DNA of 27,861 nucleotides from JBCBSK01 sp039819185 (GCA_039819185.1 JBCBSK010000032.1:1-27861), one strand, 5' to 3'; positions 15,365-24,359 are shown, counted from the first letter of the stretch. Translations and numbers: made by a program. The notes: generated by a model not told the origin, from the sequence alone.

Positions 15365-15389
15365 AAACCCTAGCCAGCCTGGAGCATGC

Positions 15390-17996
15390 ATGGCCGTCGA
15401 CCGCTATGACGCGCGCGCGTCCGAGCCAAAATGGCAGAAAATCTGGGACGACAGCCAGGTCTTCCGCAGTGAGACCGATCCGTCGCGCCCGAAGTATTAT
15501 GTTCTTGAAATGTTCCCATACCCGTCCGGTAAGATCCATATCGGGCATGGTCGGAACTATGTCATGGGCGATGTCGTGGCGCGTTATCGCCGCGCGTGCG
15601 GATTCAATGTCATGCATCCGATGGGCTGGGATGCATTTGGGCTGCCGGCCGAGAATGCCGCAATCGAACGCGGTGTACATCCCGAGGCCTGGACTCGCGA
15701 AAACATTGCGACCATGAAATCGCAACTCAAACTTCTCGGTCTGTCGCTTGACTGGGACCGGGAAGTCGCGACCTGTGATGCCGACTACTACAAACATCAG
15801 CAGAAGATGTTCATCGACTTCGAACGGCTCGGCCTTGCCTACCGCAAGGAGAGTGAGGTCAATTGGGACCCGGTTGAAAACTGCGTCTTGGCGAACGAGC
15901 AAGTGATCGATGGGCGCGGCTGGCGTTCCGGCGCCTTGGTCGAGAAGCGCCACCTGCCGCAATGGGCCTTCAAGATCACCGCCTATGCAGATGATCTTCT
16001 CGAAACTCTATCCGGTCTCGATCGCTGGCCTGACAAGGTACGGCTCATGCAGACCAATTGGATTGGCCGATCCGAAGGGCTTACATTCTCATTTGCGCTC
16101 GAAACCGAGGACGGAACACCCTTTGATGAGCGGTTGACGGTCTATACGACCCGCCATGACACGATCTTCGGCGCCAGCTTCTGTGCGGTATCCCCGGACC
16201 ATCCACTGATCGGACGCCTTGCCAAGGATCGCCCGGACCTCGATGCCTTCCGGCGCGAATTCGATGCGCTCGGCACCAGCGAGGAAGTCATCGAGCGGAC
16301 CGAAAAGCGCGGCCTCGAAACCGGCCTTTATGCGGTCCACCCATTCCGTCCCGGCGTGCGACTGCCGGTCTATGCGGCGAATTTTGTTCTTATGGGCTAT
16401 GGTGAAGGCGCGATTTTTGGTTGTCCGGCGCATGATCAGCGCGACCTCGATTTCGCCCGCAAATACGGCCTTGACGTCATCCCTGTGGTCGCGCCGGAAG
16501 GTACCGACCCCGCTGTATTCGACGTCGAAGACGACGCTTTCCTCGACAAGGACGCCGGCAGTGTCCGGATGATTAATTCTGACTTCCTGGACGGGATGAC
16601 GGTGGCTGAAGCCAAGGACGCCATCGCATCGCGCTTCGAGGCGAACGGCGCCGGCAAACGTGCCGTGAACTACCGGCTGCGCGATTGGGGCATCTCGCGT
16701 CAGCGTTATTGGGGCTGCCCGATCCCGATGATCCATTGCGACGTTTGCGGGATCGTCCCGGTCCCGGATGCGGATTTGCCGGTGCGGCTTCCCGAAGATG
16801 TCGTGTTCGGCGAGGCTGGAAATCCTCTGGAGCATCATCCGACGTGGAAATATGTCGACTGTCCATCCTGCGGCAAACCGGCTGTGCGCGAGACCGACAC
16901 GATGGACACTTTTGTAGACTCGTCGTGGTATTTCGCCCGCTTCTGCTCGCCAAAGTCGGATGATCTGCCGGTCGAACGTGCCGATGTCGATTATTGGCTA
17001 CCAGTTGATCAATATATCGGCGGGGTCGAGCACGCGATCCTGCACCTTCTCTATGCACGGTTTTTCACCCGCGCAATGCGCGATGCCGGCTATGTCGGCC
17101 TGGCGGAACCCTTTGCGGGCCTGTTCACGCAAGGGATGATCACTCACGAGACCTACCGCACCGAGGAGGGCTGGCAGTTCCCGGAAGATGTGACACGCCA
17201 TGAAGACGGCCGGGTGACGCTTGCCGATGGGACAGCCGTCAGCGTCGGGTCAGCGGAAAAAATGTCGAAGTCGAAGCGCAATGTCGTGTCGCCGGAATCG
17301 CTCGTCGACACCTATGGCGTGGATGCGGCGCGCTGGTTCATGCTGTCGGATACACCGCCCGAGCGTGACAGCGAATGGACACAAGCCGGTATCGAAGGGG
17401 CTTGGCGGCTGGTTCAGCGCATCTGGCGAACGGTAAATGAGGCGACTGCAAGAGGTGCGGAGCGCAGTACATCTATCCCGACAGATTTGGACGACACGGC
17501 ACATGCCATGCGTCGGGCAACGCATGTAGCAATCAGCCAGATTACCGACGACATTGAGCGGCTGCGTTTCAATGTTGCGATCGCACATCTGTATGAGCTG
17601 GTGAATACGCTGGCCGCATCGCTGGCCAATGAAAGGGACCCAACGGCGGCACTTGGCTGGGCCTGGCGCGAAGCAGCCGAAACTTTGGTCCTGCTGGCTG
17701 CGCCCATGGTTCCGCACCTTGCCGAGGAATGCTGGACCATCTCCGGCGGCGATGGTCTCGTCGTCAATCAGAGCTGGCCGGAAGCCGACCCCGCCCTCCT
17801 TGAACAAAACACAATCACCCTGCCTGTTCAGGTCAACGGCAAGAAGCGTGATGAACTCACCATTGCTCGATCGGCCGATACGCGCCAAATTGAGGCGGCT
17901 GTTTTGGAGCTTGACGGTGTGCGACGAGCACTTGGTGAGAAAACGCCGCGTAAAGTGATCGTAGTGCCGGAGAGGATCGTGAATGTCGTCGCATGA
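15390..17996 (+). CDS. leuS: Leucyl-tRNA synthetase
   Basis: A class I aminoacyl-tRNA synthetase that charges tRNA-Leu; 868 residues, normal for the bacterial enzyme. The ATP-binding HIGH motif is in YPSGKIHIGHGRNYVMGD (His50-His53), followed by HPMGWDAFGLPAENAA. The CP1 editing domain spans about 225-420 (FTTRHDTIFGA-type segment VYTTRHDTIFGASF and GEGAIFGCPAHDQRDLDFA). A zinc-type cysteine pair region (CDVCG at about 450 and CPSCG at about 490) follows, then TMDTFVDSSWYFARF. KMSKS is intact in EKMSKSKRNV (about 625-629). The anticodon-binding and C-terminal domains are complete, ending GVRRALGEKTPRKVIVVPERIVNVVA. GGAG at 15381-15384 supports ATG 15390. It overlaps lptE by 14 bases. Confidence 0.98.
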   Translation: MAVDRYDARASEPKWQKIWDDSQVFRSETDPSRPKYYVLEMFPYPSGKIHIGHGRNYVMGDVVARYRRACGFNVMHPMGWDAFGLPAENAAIERGVHPEAWTRENIATMKSQLKLLGLSLDWDREVATCDADYYKHQQKMFIDFERLGLAYRKESEVNWDPVENCVLANEQVIDGRGWRSGALVEKRHLPQWAFKITAYADDLLETLSGLDRWPDKVRLMQTNWIGRSEGLTFSFALETEDGTPFDERLTVYTTRHDTIFGASFCAVSPDHPLIGRLAKDRPDLDAFRREFDALGTSEEVIERTEKRGLETGLYAVHPFRPGVRLPVYAANFVLMGYGEGAIFGCPAHDQRDLDFARKYGLDVIPVVAPEGTDPAVFDVEDDAFLDKDAGSVRMINSDFLDGMTVAEAKDAIASRFEANGAGKRAVNYRLRDWGISRQRYWGCPIPMIHCDVCGIVPVPDADLPVRLPEDVVFGEAGNPLEHHPTWKYVDCPSCGKPAVRETDTMDTFVDSSWYFARFCSPKSDDLPVERADVDYWLPVDQYIGGVEHAILHLLYARFFTRAMRDAGYVGLAEPFAGLFTQGMITHETYRTEEGWQFPEDVTRHEDGRVTLADGTAVSVGSAEKMSKSKRNVVSPESLVDTYGVDAARWFMLSDTPPERDSEWTQAGIEGAWRLVQRIWRTVNEATARGAERSTSIPTDLDDTAHAMRRATHVAISQITDDIERLRFNVAIAHLYELVNTLAASLANERDPTAALGWAWREAAETLVLLAAPMVPHLAEECWTISGGDGLVVNQSWPEADPALLEQNTITLPVQVNGKKRDELTIARSADTRQIEAAVLELDGVRRALGEKTPRKVIVVPERIVNVVA

Positions 17997-18648
17997 CACG
18001 ACACGACGCAGATTTCTGATTGGTGGAGCATCAGTTGTGACGCTCGCCGTCGGCGCATGTGGATTCGAGCCAATCTATGGCGACGGCGGCCTGGGCTCGG
18101 AAACCACTGCCGTTGACCAACGCTTCGCAACACTCGAGGTCGCACCAGCGAATGGTCGCGTGGGACAGAAGCTTAGAAACGAGCTTTTGTTCCGCATGGG
18201 GCGTGGAAGCAACCCGACCAACAGTGTCAATGCCTCACAGACATTGTTCCTTCGCGTTTCCGCACGAACCAGTGATGTGTCGATCAGTTCCGAGTCCGGC
18301 CGGCCGGAAGCGAGTGTCGTTACCGTAACTGCGAGCTATCACATTGTTGCGGAAGGTGAACCTGTTCCGGCCTTTCAGGTTGTTGAGCAAAGCGATGTGC
18401 CACAAAGCGCGCTGAATGATGAAGATGACGATCCCAACAGCGCCGACACTTTGTTGCAAGCGAGAGTCGAAGCCTCTGGGACAAACACGATCTATCAGGG
18501 GCGCCGCTTCCGGCAAGCTTCGTTCGATTGGATCGATCAGCGTTTTGCCAATGATCGCGCCGAAATCGATGCCCAGAACCGAGCGGCCATCGAGCTTGCC
18601 CAGGATATCTATCTGGAATTGGCGGCGTTTTACGCCCGACAAGGCTGA
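17983..18648 (+). CDS. lptE: LPS-assembly lipoprotein LptE
   Basis: An outer-membrane lipoprotein that plugs and supports the LptD beta-barrel during lipopolysaccharide insertion. It has 221 residues. The signal contains a twin-arginine-like element, TTRRRFLIGG (residues 6-15), a hydrophobic run and a lipobox VGAC with the lipidated Cys at residue 26, followed by CGFEPIYG, the hallmark start of alphaproteobacterial LptE. The remainder is a single alpha/beta domain of low conservation (LRNELLFRMGRG, then a long insertion, then a helical tail of about 40 residues). Synteny leuS-lptE-holA is conserved in proteobacteria and makes the call strong. The ATG lies inside leuS (14-base overlap), so translation is probably coupled. 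Confidence 0.93.
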   Translation: MSSHDTTRRRFLIGGASVVTLAVGACGFEPIYGDGGLGSETTAVDQRFATLEVAPANGRVGQKLRNELLFRMGRGSNPTNSVNASQTLFLRVSARTSDVSISSESGRPEASVVTVTASYHIVAEGEPVPAFQVVEQSDVPQSALNDEDDDPNSADTLLQARVEASGTNTIYQGRRFRQASFDWIDQRFANDRAEIDAQNRAAIELAQDIYLELAAFYARQG

Positions 18649-18693
18649 TCAAATGCCTTGGGGAGCAATGCTCGACAACGGTCGGGAGACCCC

Positions 18694-19734
18694 ATGACCG
18701 CGCTGAAAGGCGCCGAGATAGAACGCTTCGTTCGCTCACCCGACACGGATGCGCTCGTTGTTCTTGTTTACGGCCCGGATACAGGCCTCGTTAGCGAACG
18801 CGCGCGCGCATTGGTCAAGGCTCTGCTGGCCGGCTCCGACGACCCTTTCGCACTCGCTGAGCTTGATCCCACAGCGATTGCAGAGCCCGGCCGCCTCGTG
18901 GATGAAGCAAGCATGCTGCCACCCTTCGGGGGACCGCGTATTGTCCATGTCCGGCGTGGCGATGGCATTCGGCCTGCGGCTGTGTCAGCACTCCTCGATA
19001 CCGACCTGACAGGTGCGCAGGTCGTGATCGAGGACGGCGATCTGAAGCGTGATTCCGCGCTACGAAAGCTGTGCGAGCGCCACAAGCGGGCGCGTGCTCT
19101 GCCATGCTATGCTGATGGCGCGGGCGATATTGACGGCCTGATCGACCAGGCCTTCAAAGCCTTTGATCTCAGGATCGAGCCCGATGCGCGCCGAGCCATG
19201 AAGGACCTTCTTGGCGGAGACCGTCTTGCCAGCCGCATGGAACTCGAAAAACTTTGCCTCTACGCGCTGAATGACGGCGTGGTTACGCTGGACCATATCG
19301 ACGCGGTGTCGGGCGATGCTGGACTGCTCGATACAAGCGATTTCGTCGATGCTGTTGGCCTTGGTGAAGTCGCAGACGCCGATCGCCACCTCGGGAGACT
19401 GCTGCAAAGCGGCATGCATCCCGTTCAGTTGATCGGCGCACTACAACGTCATCTGGCGCTTTTGCGGGTGATCCGGAGCGCCGTTGATGATGGTCAAACC
19501 ATTGAATCCGCTTTGAAATCTATCCGCCCACCCATCTTCTTTCGGCGCGAGGGTCACGTTCGTCAACAGGCACTTAGATGGACGCTGTCAGCACTCCGGC
19601 GTGCACGTGACACACTTTCCGCAGCGGATCTGGATGGCCGTAAGCAGTCAGAACTCGCAGACATTATCCTTGGTCGTGCGGTCCTATCTCTGTCCACGGA
19701 AGGCCGTAGGCTCGGGCGCGGCATGCGCGGATAA
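18694..19734 (+). CDS. holA: DNA polymerase III subunit delta
   Basis: The clamp-loader subunit that opens the beta sliding clamp; 346 residues. Start chosen at ATG 18694 (MTALKGAEIERFV) because GGGAG at 18684-18688 precedes it; a TTG at 18658 is open in frame but less likely. Typical elements are VVLVYGPDTGLVSERARALVKALL (about 22-45), DPFALAELD, ARLVDEASMLPPFGGPRIVHVR-like clamp-binding segment EASMLPPFGGPRIVHVRRGD (about 73-92), ELEKLCLYA, and the C-terminal helical domain with MHPVQLIGALQRHLALL (about 245-261). It lies 45 bases after lptE in the same operon-like run. It is convergent with parB. Confidence 0.95.
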   Translation: MTALKGAEIERFVRSPDTDALVVLVYGPDTGLVSERARALVKALLAGSDDPFALAELDPTAIAEPGRLVDEASMLPPFGGPRIVHVRRGDGIRPAAVSALLDTDLTGAQVVIEDGDLKRDSALRKLCERHKRARALPCYADGAGDIDGLIDQAFKAFDLRIEPDARRAMKDLLGGDRLASRMELEKLCLYALNDGVVTLDHIDAVSGDAGLLDTSDFVDAVGLGEVADADRHLGRLLQSGMHPVQLIGALQRHLALLRVIRSAVDDGQTIESALKSIRPPIFFRREGHVRQQALRWTLSALRRARDTLSAADLDGRKQSELADIILGRAVLSLSTEGRRLGRGMRG

Positions 19735-19802
19735 CGGCAAGCATCTTTGAGCTGCTCAGACGCCTTAGCTAGCGCGCTTCTCCCGAAACCTGAGTCACCA
19801 AA

Positions 19803-19887
19803 AGCGCTCTAAGCACTTGTTTTGTCACAATTCCGGACGCGGTTCGGCTTGCCCGAACGGGTCCCACTTTCGCTGGAATTGCTCTAG
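19803..19887. repeat. RIME-like intergenic palindromic element
   Basis: On the minus strand the element begins TAGAGCAATTCC and ends GGAATTGTG...TTAGAGC. The arms AATTCC (19829-19834) and GGAATT (19875-19880) pair, with GGAC (19835-19838) / GTCC (19861-19864) and GTTCGG (19842-19847) / CCGAAC (19853-19858) nested inside. AGAGC-type motifs flank both ends in the same orientation. This layout closely matches the dispersed intergenic mosaic elements (RIME) described in Rhizobium and widespread in related alphaproteobacteria. It lies between the convergent holA and parB genes and may help end both transcripts. Confidence 0.72.
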
Positions 19888-19929
19888 TTAAAAGCAGGAT
19901 TGCCGCGTTCAGACCAATGCAGCTACCGA

Positions 19930-20820
19930 TCAACCACGCAAGCGATTACAGATGTCGTCAAGCTGTTCGAGTGTGGCGTAGCGAATGCTGAGTTCGCCAC
20001 CCTTTTCGCCGCGATCACGGATATCGATTTTGAGACCTAGCATATCGCTGAGTTGCTTCTCCAAAGCACGCGTATCGGCGTCTTTCACAGTCACGCTGTT
20101 TTCAGTCGATGCCCTTTTTGGGCGCGCTTCCTGAGCGAGGGCCTCGACCTGACGCACGGACAGCCCCTTCGCGACGATCATATCGGCAAGTTTGCCGGCA
20201 TCGTCTTGGCCGATCAGTGCACGGGCATGACCTGCCGACAAATCGCCGGACGCAAGATGCGTCTTGACACTGTCGGGTAGTTTCAGAAGCCTGAGCGTAT
20301 TGGCCACATGGCTACGACTCTTACTGATAACGTCGCCAAGCTCTCCCTGGGAGTAGCCGAACTCGGTCATCAACTGCTCGTATCCAAGCGCTTCTTCAAT
20401 CGAATTGAGATCGGTGCGCTGGACATTTTCGATGATCGCAAGTTCAAGCGCTTGAGCATCCGTCGCTTCGATGATGACAATCGGAACGTCATGGAGTTGT
20501 GCCCGTTGTGCCGCGCGCCAGCGCCGTTCACCCGCAATGATCTCATATCGGCCTGCTGTACCCGGCTTCGGCCGAACAGCAATCGGCTGCACCAGGCCAT
20601 GGTCGCGCAATGACTTGGCAAGTTCATCAAGATCAGCTTCGGCAAAAGTCTTGCGTGGATTGCGCGGATTAGGCTCGAGATCAGCGACAAGCGCCTTTTG
20701 TGCGACAGCGCCTCCCCGATCAGTTGCACCGGACATCGGTGGTGCCGCCGTCGGCGCTGCATCTCCAATCAGCGCGGCAAGACCACGGCCCAATCGTTTC
20801 GTTGCTTCACGTTCCGCCAT
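19930..20820 (-). CDS. parB: Chromosome-partitioning protein ParB (CTP-dependent parS-binding clamp)
   Basis: A DNA-binding CTPase that loads at parS and spreads as a sliding clamp to organise the origin region; 296 residues. The N-terminus carries the ParA-contacting motif KRLGRGLAALIGD (8-20). The CTP-binding domain has NPRNPRKTF (51-59), GERRWRA (97-103) and ENVQR (131-135). The helix-turn-helix YSQGELGDVISKSRSHVANTLRLL lies at about 156-179 and binds parS. A linker (about 225-245) and the C-terminal dimerisation domain follow (LEKQLSDMLGLKIDIRDRG..GELSIRYATLEQLDDICNRL). All key motifs are intact. It lies 104 bases downstream of parA; two parS sites lie at 22387 and 24447. Confidence 0.98.
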   Translation of the reverse strand: MAEREATKRLGRGLAALIGDAAPTAAPPMSGATDRGGAVAQKALVADLEPNPRNPRKTFAEADLDELAKSLRDHGLVQPIAVRPKPGTAGRYEIIAGERRWRAAQRAQLHDVPIVIIEATDAQALELAIIENVQRTDLNSIEEALGYEQLMTEFGYSQGELGDVISKSRSHVANTLRLLKLPDSVKTHLASGDLSAGHARALIGQDDAGKLADMIVAKGLSVRQVEALAQEARPKRASTENSVTVKDADTRALEKQLSDMLGLKIDIRDRGEKGGELSIRYATLEQLDDICNRLRG

Positions 20821-20924
20821 GATAGAAGCTTGGATTCACTTGGTTGATCGACTGATTGGGTTCACAAATGCCTATACGATCGCAATTCCGGCTGGAAAAC
20901 CGATCCTATTTTCCTGAGCTCGCT

Positions 20925-21719
20925 CTAAGCCGCCTTGGCAGCACGTTCGCGCGCAATGACTTCGGATGCCAACCGGATATAAGCCTGACTGCCGGGGCAG
21001 GTGACATCATAGAGCAGAACAGGCTTGCCGAAGGACGGTGCTTCCGAGACCCTAACATTCCGTGGGATAACGGTGTCATAGACCCGGGGCCCCATATTGG
21101 CGCGCACATCGGCGACGACCTGATTGGCCAGTGAGTTGCGCTTGTCGAACATGGTCATGACAATACCGTGGATCGACAGGCGGGGATTGAGCGTCTGCTG
21201 AACATGTTCAACCGTCTGCAGAAGCTGGCTAAGGCCTTCAAGCGCGAAAAACTCGCATTGCAATGGAACAATGATCGAATCCGACGCTGCAAGTGCATTG
21301 ATCGATAGAAGGTTCAAAGACGGCGGACAATCCACAAGGACATAGGAATAGGATGCCTGCGCGTGACGGTTCAGCCTGCCGAGAGCGTCCCGAAGGCGAA
21401 AGGGCCGGTCAGAAGCTTCGGAGATCTGTTGCTCGAAGCCGAGGAGATCAAGCGTCGAAGGAACGATATCGAGCCGCGGAACATCGGTCTTCACCGTTGC
21501 GGCGGCGAGCTCGTGATCGCCCATCAAGACATCGAAGGACGATCCAGCAACCTCACCACGATCGACACCAAGCCCGGTCGAAGCGTTACCCTGAGGGTCG
21601 AGATCGACAAGAAGGACCCGCTCTCCAATTGCAGCAAGCGCGGTGCCAAGATTGATGGCGGTGGTGGTCTTACCAACCCCGCCTTTCTGATTGGCAACTG
21701 CAAGAACCCGCATCGACAT
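20925..21719 (-). CDS. parA: Chromosome-partitioning ATPase ParA (Soj)
   Basis: A deviant-Walker ATPase that segregates the ParB-parS complex by binding DNA non-specifically in its ATP form; 264 residues. Start ATG 21719 (MSMRVLAVANQ) or 21713 is preferred; the frame opens further up to a TTG at 21749, giving an unusual 10-residue addition. The deviant Walker A KGGVGKTT is at residues 12-19, including the signature Lys12. VLLVDLDPQGNASTGLG (about 35-51) and VLVDCPPSLNLLS, then LQCEFFALEGLSQLL and IHGIVMTMFDKRNSLANQV, are typical. RNVRVSEAPSFGKPVLLYD and GSQAYIRLASEVI close the protein. It lies 76 bases after rsmG, in the same direction. Confidence 0.98.
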   Translation of the reverse strand: MSMRVLAVANQKGGVGKTTTAINLGTALAAIGERVLLVDLDPQGNASTGLGVDRGEVAGSSFDVLMGDHELAAATVKTDVPRLDIVPSTLDLLGFEQQISEASDRPFRLRDALGRLNRHAQASYSYVLVDCPPSLNLLSINALAASDSIIVPLQCEFFALEGLSQLLQTVEHVQQTLNPRLSIHGIVMTMFDKRNSLANQVVADVRANMGPRVYDTVIPRNVRVSEAPSFGKPVLLYDVTCPGSQAYIRLASEVIARERAAKAA

Positions 21720-21795
21720 GGTGCTGGACACGCCTGTTCTCCAACTCAAAATACGACGTCCGGCACCAGAAGAACCGGCTCACACACACGCGATC

Positions 21796-22461
21796 TCAAG
21801 ATACTGTTCCCGCGACCGGATACCGCTTAGCTTGTTTGATGCAGACCAGCACTCCCTCGTCAGCTGACCTGCTCGGCTCCAATCTCATATCGATCATCCA
21901 GGATTGGCGGGCCTCGGTCAATTCCGCATGTGCGGTTTTCCCCTTGTGGAACACAGCTTCGGCACCTTTGATGAAGGCAGGTTCAGCAAGCGCCAGGAGT
22001 TCGGGAAGCGGCGCGAGCGCTCGTGCCGTAATAACACTGACATCACCAGCAAGCATAGGCAGACACTCTTCGATGCGGGATGTCTCGACACGCGCGTTAA
22101 GATCAAGCAGCCGGATCGCTTCGCGCAGAAAGGCGCTCTTTTTGGCAGATTTCTCGATAAGGATGGTTCCGAACCGACGATCCGCAAGGCAGCTTACCAC
22201 GATGCCAGGGAACCCGGCGCCTGAGCCGAGGTCGCAGATCATTTCCGCCTTTGGCAGATGGGCCACGATTTGCGCGCTGTCGAGGACATGGCGCGTCCAA
22301 AGCTCCGAGATCGTGTCGGGAGAGATCAGATTGATCCGTGCCTGCCAATGAAGCAACAGGTCAACAAACAGATCGAGCTGAGCAAGTGTTTCACGTGAAA
22401 CAGAGAACTCCGACGCCAGAACGGAACGAGCATAGTCCGCATCGCTCTGCCTGATAGTCAT
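21796..22461 (-). CDS. rsmG: 16S rRNA (guanine527-N7)-methyltransferase
   Basis: A SAM-dependent methyltransferase that methylates G527 of 16S rRNA (GidB). It has 221 residues; E. coli RsmG is 207. The SAM-binding motif DLGSGAGFPG lies at 77-86, preceded by WTRHVLDSAQI (about 55-65) and followed by LIEKSAKKSAFLREA (about 102-116) and ITARALAPLPELLALAEP. Loss of function is known to give low-level streptomycin resistance in several bacteria. The N-terminal segment SVSRET (20-25) is encoded by a perfect parS site. It overlaps mnmG by 4 bases (TCAT at 22458-22461), so translation is probably coupled. Confidence 0.97.
   Translation of the reverse strand: MTIRQSDADYARSVLASEFSVSRETLAQLDLFVDLLLHWQARINLISPDTISELWTRHVLDSAQIVAHLPKAEMICDLGSGAGFPGIVVSCLADRRFGTILIEKSAKKSAFLREAIRLLDLNARVETSRIEECLPMLAGDVSVITARALAPLPELLALAEPAFIKGAEAVFHKGKTAHAELTEARQSWMIDMRLEPSRSADEGVLVCIKQAKRYPVAGTVS
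22387..22402. promoter_or_regulatory. parS: parS centromere site 1 (inside rsmG)
   Basis: TGTTTCACGTGAAACA is a perfect 16-bp palindrome identical to the consensus parS bound by chromosomal ParB. It lies inside rsmG, where it encodes part of SVSRET (residues 20-25), about 670 bases upstream of parA. ParB is encoded in the same cluster. Confidence 0.97.
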
Positions 22462-24359
22462 GCCGCAGGTGCTGGCGCGACCGTCATATCCGAAGATGAT
22501 CCAGTCTTTCGGGCGTGCGCAGCTAGCAGAACCAGTGCCGCAGGTGTCATCCCGTCAAGCCGCGCGGCTTGTGCGATTGTGTCAGGTGTCGCAGCTTCGA
22601 GCTTTTCCCTCAGTTCACTCGATAGGCCCGGGATTGCGCCATAGTCCGTATCAATCGGCAGGACCACATCATTGTCGCGTCGGAATGTGGCAATATCCGC
22701 TTCCTGCCTACGGACATAGACAGCGTACCGTGCTTCGGTTTCAACCGCCTCGCGCACCCTGAAGGGCCATGATTCCAAATCCGGCCAGATGCTTGCTAGC
22801 CGAGTGAGATCGACGTTCGGAAACGCCAAAAGATCATAGGCCGAGCGCCGAACGCCATCGGCATTGACCTCAAGACCATGGGATGACGCTTCCTGCGGCG
22901 ACAGACTGACATCTTGCACCCGCTGTCGTAGCGCAGCGACGTCCTCGGCCTTATGGCGATAAACTGCTGCGCGTGCCGCCCCGACCAGACCGAGATTGAT
23001 ACCACGCGATGTCAGGCGCTGGTCCGCATTGTCGGCTCGTAGGGTCAGTCGGTATTCTGCGCGCGACGTGAACATGCGGTAGGGCTCGGACACGCCACGC
23101 GATGTCAGGTCGTCGATTAGCACACCGAGATATCCCTCGGCGCGATCAAAAGTCACCCCGTCGTCACCCGACGCCCGCCGTGCAGCGTTTAGTCCCGCGA
23201 CGAGGCCTTGCGCAGCAGCCTCTTCATAGCCTGTCGTACCGTTGATCTGGCCAGCAAGAAAAAGGCCCGGGATGCGCCGGGTTTCTAGCGTCGGATCAAG
23301 TTCCCGCGGATCGATATAATCATACTCAATGGCATAACCAAGCTGCAGAATCGTCGCGCGCTCAAGTCCCGGAATTGACGCTACAACGGCAGCCTGAACA
23401 TCTTCCGGCAGCGACGTCGAAATACCGTTCGGATAGACCGTGTCATCATCATAGCCTTCCGGTTCAAGGAAGATCTGATGGCTGTCGCGATCTGCAAACC
23501 GTACGACCTTGTCCTCAATCGACGGACAATAGCGGGGGCCCGTGCCTTCGATCTGGCCTGAAAACAAAGGCGCGCGATCAAGGTTTCCCGAAATGATGTC
23601 ATGGGTCGTCCGTGTCGTCCGCGTAATTCCGCACGACAGTTGCGCCCGGCTGATGCTCTCAGTCAAAAACGAGAATGGAGTCGGCTCTTCATCACCGGGT
23701 TGATTGTCAACGCTGTCCCAGTCAATGGTCCGGCCATCCAGACGCGGCGGCGTACCGGTCTTCAAGCGATCCATGCGAAAGCCAGCCGCCTCCAATCTGA
23801 GACCCAGGGGCGCAGATGGTGCTTCCCCCATCCGGCCAGCTGGAATGCGGCGCGTGCCGATATGGATCATGCCGCGCAGAAAGGTGCCGGTCGTTAGCAC
23901 AACAGATGGTGCCGATAGCAGACGGCCATCAGCCAAAACGACGCCAGCGATCGCACCCTCATGGAGAGAGAGATCCGTGACCTCACCGCCAACGATATCG
24001 AGTGTCGGCAAAGCGGCGAGCTCCGCGTGCATGGCCTGGCGATAGAGCTTGCGGTCCGATTGCGCGCGTGGGCCCCTCACCGCTGGTCCCTTACGCCGGT
24101 TCAGCAAGCGGAATTGTAGACCGCTTTGATCCGCGACACGCCCCATCACACCATCAAGCGCATCGATTTCACGCACCAGATGGCCTTTGCCTAGGCCGCC
24201 GATTGCAGGATTGCACGACATGACACCGATGGCATCCGGCTTCAACGTCACCAGTGCCGTCCTGGCACCAAGGCGTGCAGACGCTGCGGCCGCCTCACAG
24301 CCGGCATGGCCACCGCCAATAACAATGACATCGAAACGTGGAGCGGCTGACGGCGTCAT
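22458..24359 (-). CDS. mnmG: tRNA uridine-5-carboxymethylaminomethyl modification enzyme MnmG
   Basis: An FAD-dependent partner of MnmE that makes the cmnm5 group on the wobble uridine (U34) of several tRNAs, using methylene-THF and NADH/FADH2; 633 residues (E. coli 629). The Rossmann FAD motif is VIVIGGGHAGCEAAAASARLG (about 11-31). SCNPAIGGLGKGHLVREIDALDG (about 49-71) is strongly conserved, as are QFRLLNRRKGPAVRGPRAQSDR (about 81-102), VLTTGTFLRGMIHIG, the GTPPRLDG segment, RYCPSIEDKVVRFADR, FLAGQINGTTGYEEAAAQG and FTSRAEYRLTLRADNADQRLT. The C-terminal MnmE-interacting region is present. It is adjacent to mnmE across a gap with parS. The classical name is gidA. Confidence 0.98.
   Translation of the reverse strand: MTPSAAPRFDVIVIGGGHAGCEAAAASARLGARTALVTLKPDAIGVMSCNPAIGGLGKGHLVREIDALDGVMGRVADQSGLQFRLLNRRKGPAVRGPRAQSDRKLYRQAMHAELAALPTLDIVGGEVTDLSLHEGAIAGVVLADGRLLSAPSVVLTTGTFLRGMIHIGTRRIPAGRMGEAPSAPLGLRLEAAGFRMDRLKTGTPPRLDGRTIDWDSVDNQPGDEEPTPFSFLTESISRAQLSCGITRTTRTTHDIISGNLDRAPLFSGQIEGTGPRYCPSIEDKVVRFADRDSHQIFLEPEGYDDDTVYPNGISTSLPEDVQAAVVASIPGLERATILQLGYAIEYDYIDPRELDPTLETRRIPGLFLAGQINGTTGYEEAAAQGLVAGLNAARRASGDDGVTFDRAEGYLGVLIDDLTSRGVSEPYRMFTSRAEYRLTLRADNADQRLTSRGINLGLVGAARAAVYRHKAEDVAALRQRVQDVSLSPQEASSHGLEVNADGVRRSAYDLLAFPNVDLTRLASIWPDLESWPFRVREAVETEARYAVYVRRQEADIATFRRDNDVVLPIDTDYGAIPGLSSELREKLEAATPDTIAQAARLDGMTPAALVLLAAHARKTGSSSDMTVAPAPAA

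Noticed and set aside
16089..16838. Antisense open frame of 249 residues inside leuS
   Set aside because: leuS is continuous with all motifs; the antisense product shows no family features.
17250..17999. Antisense open frame of 249 residues at the end of leuS
   Set aside because: Same reason; it would cover the KMSKS region in reverse.
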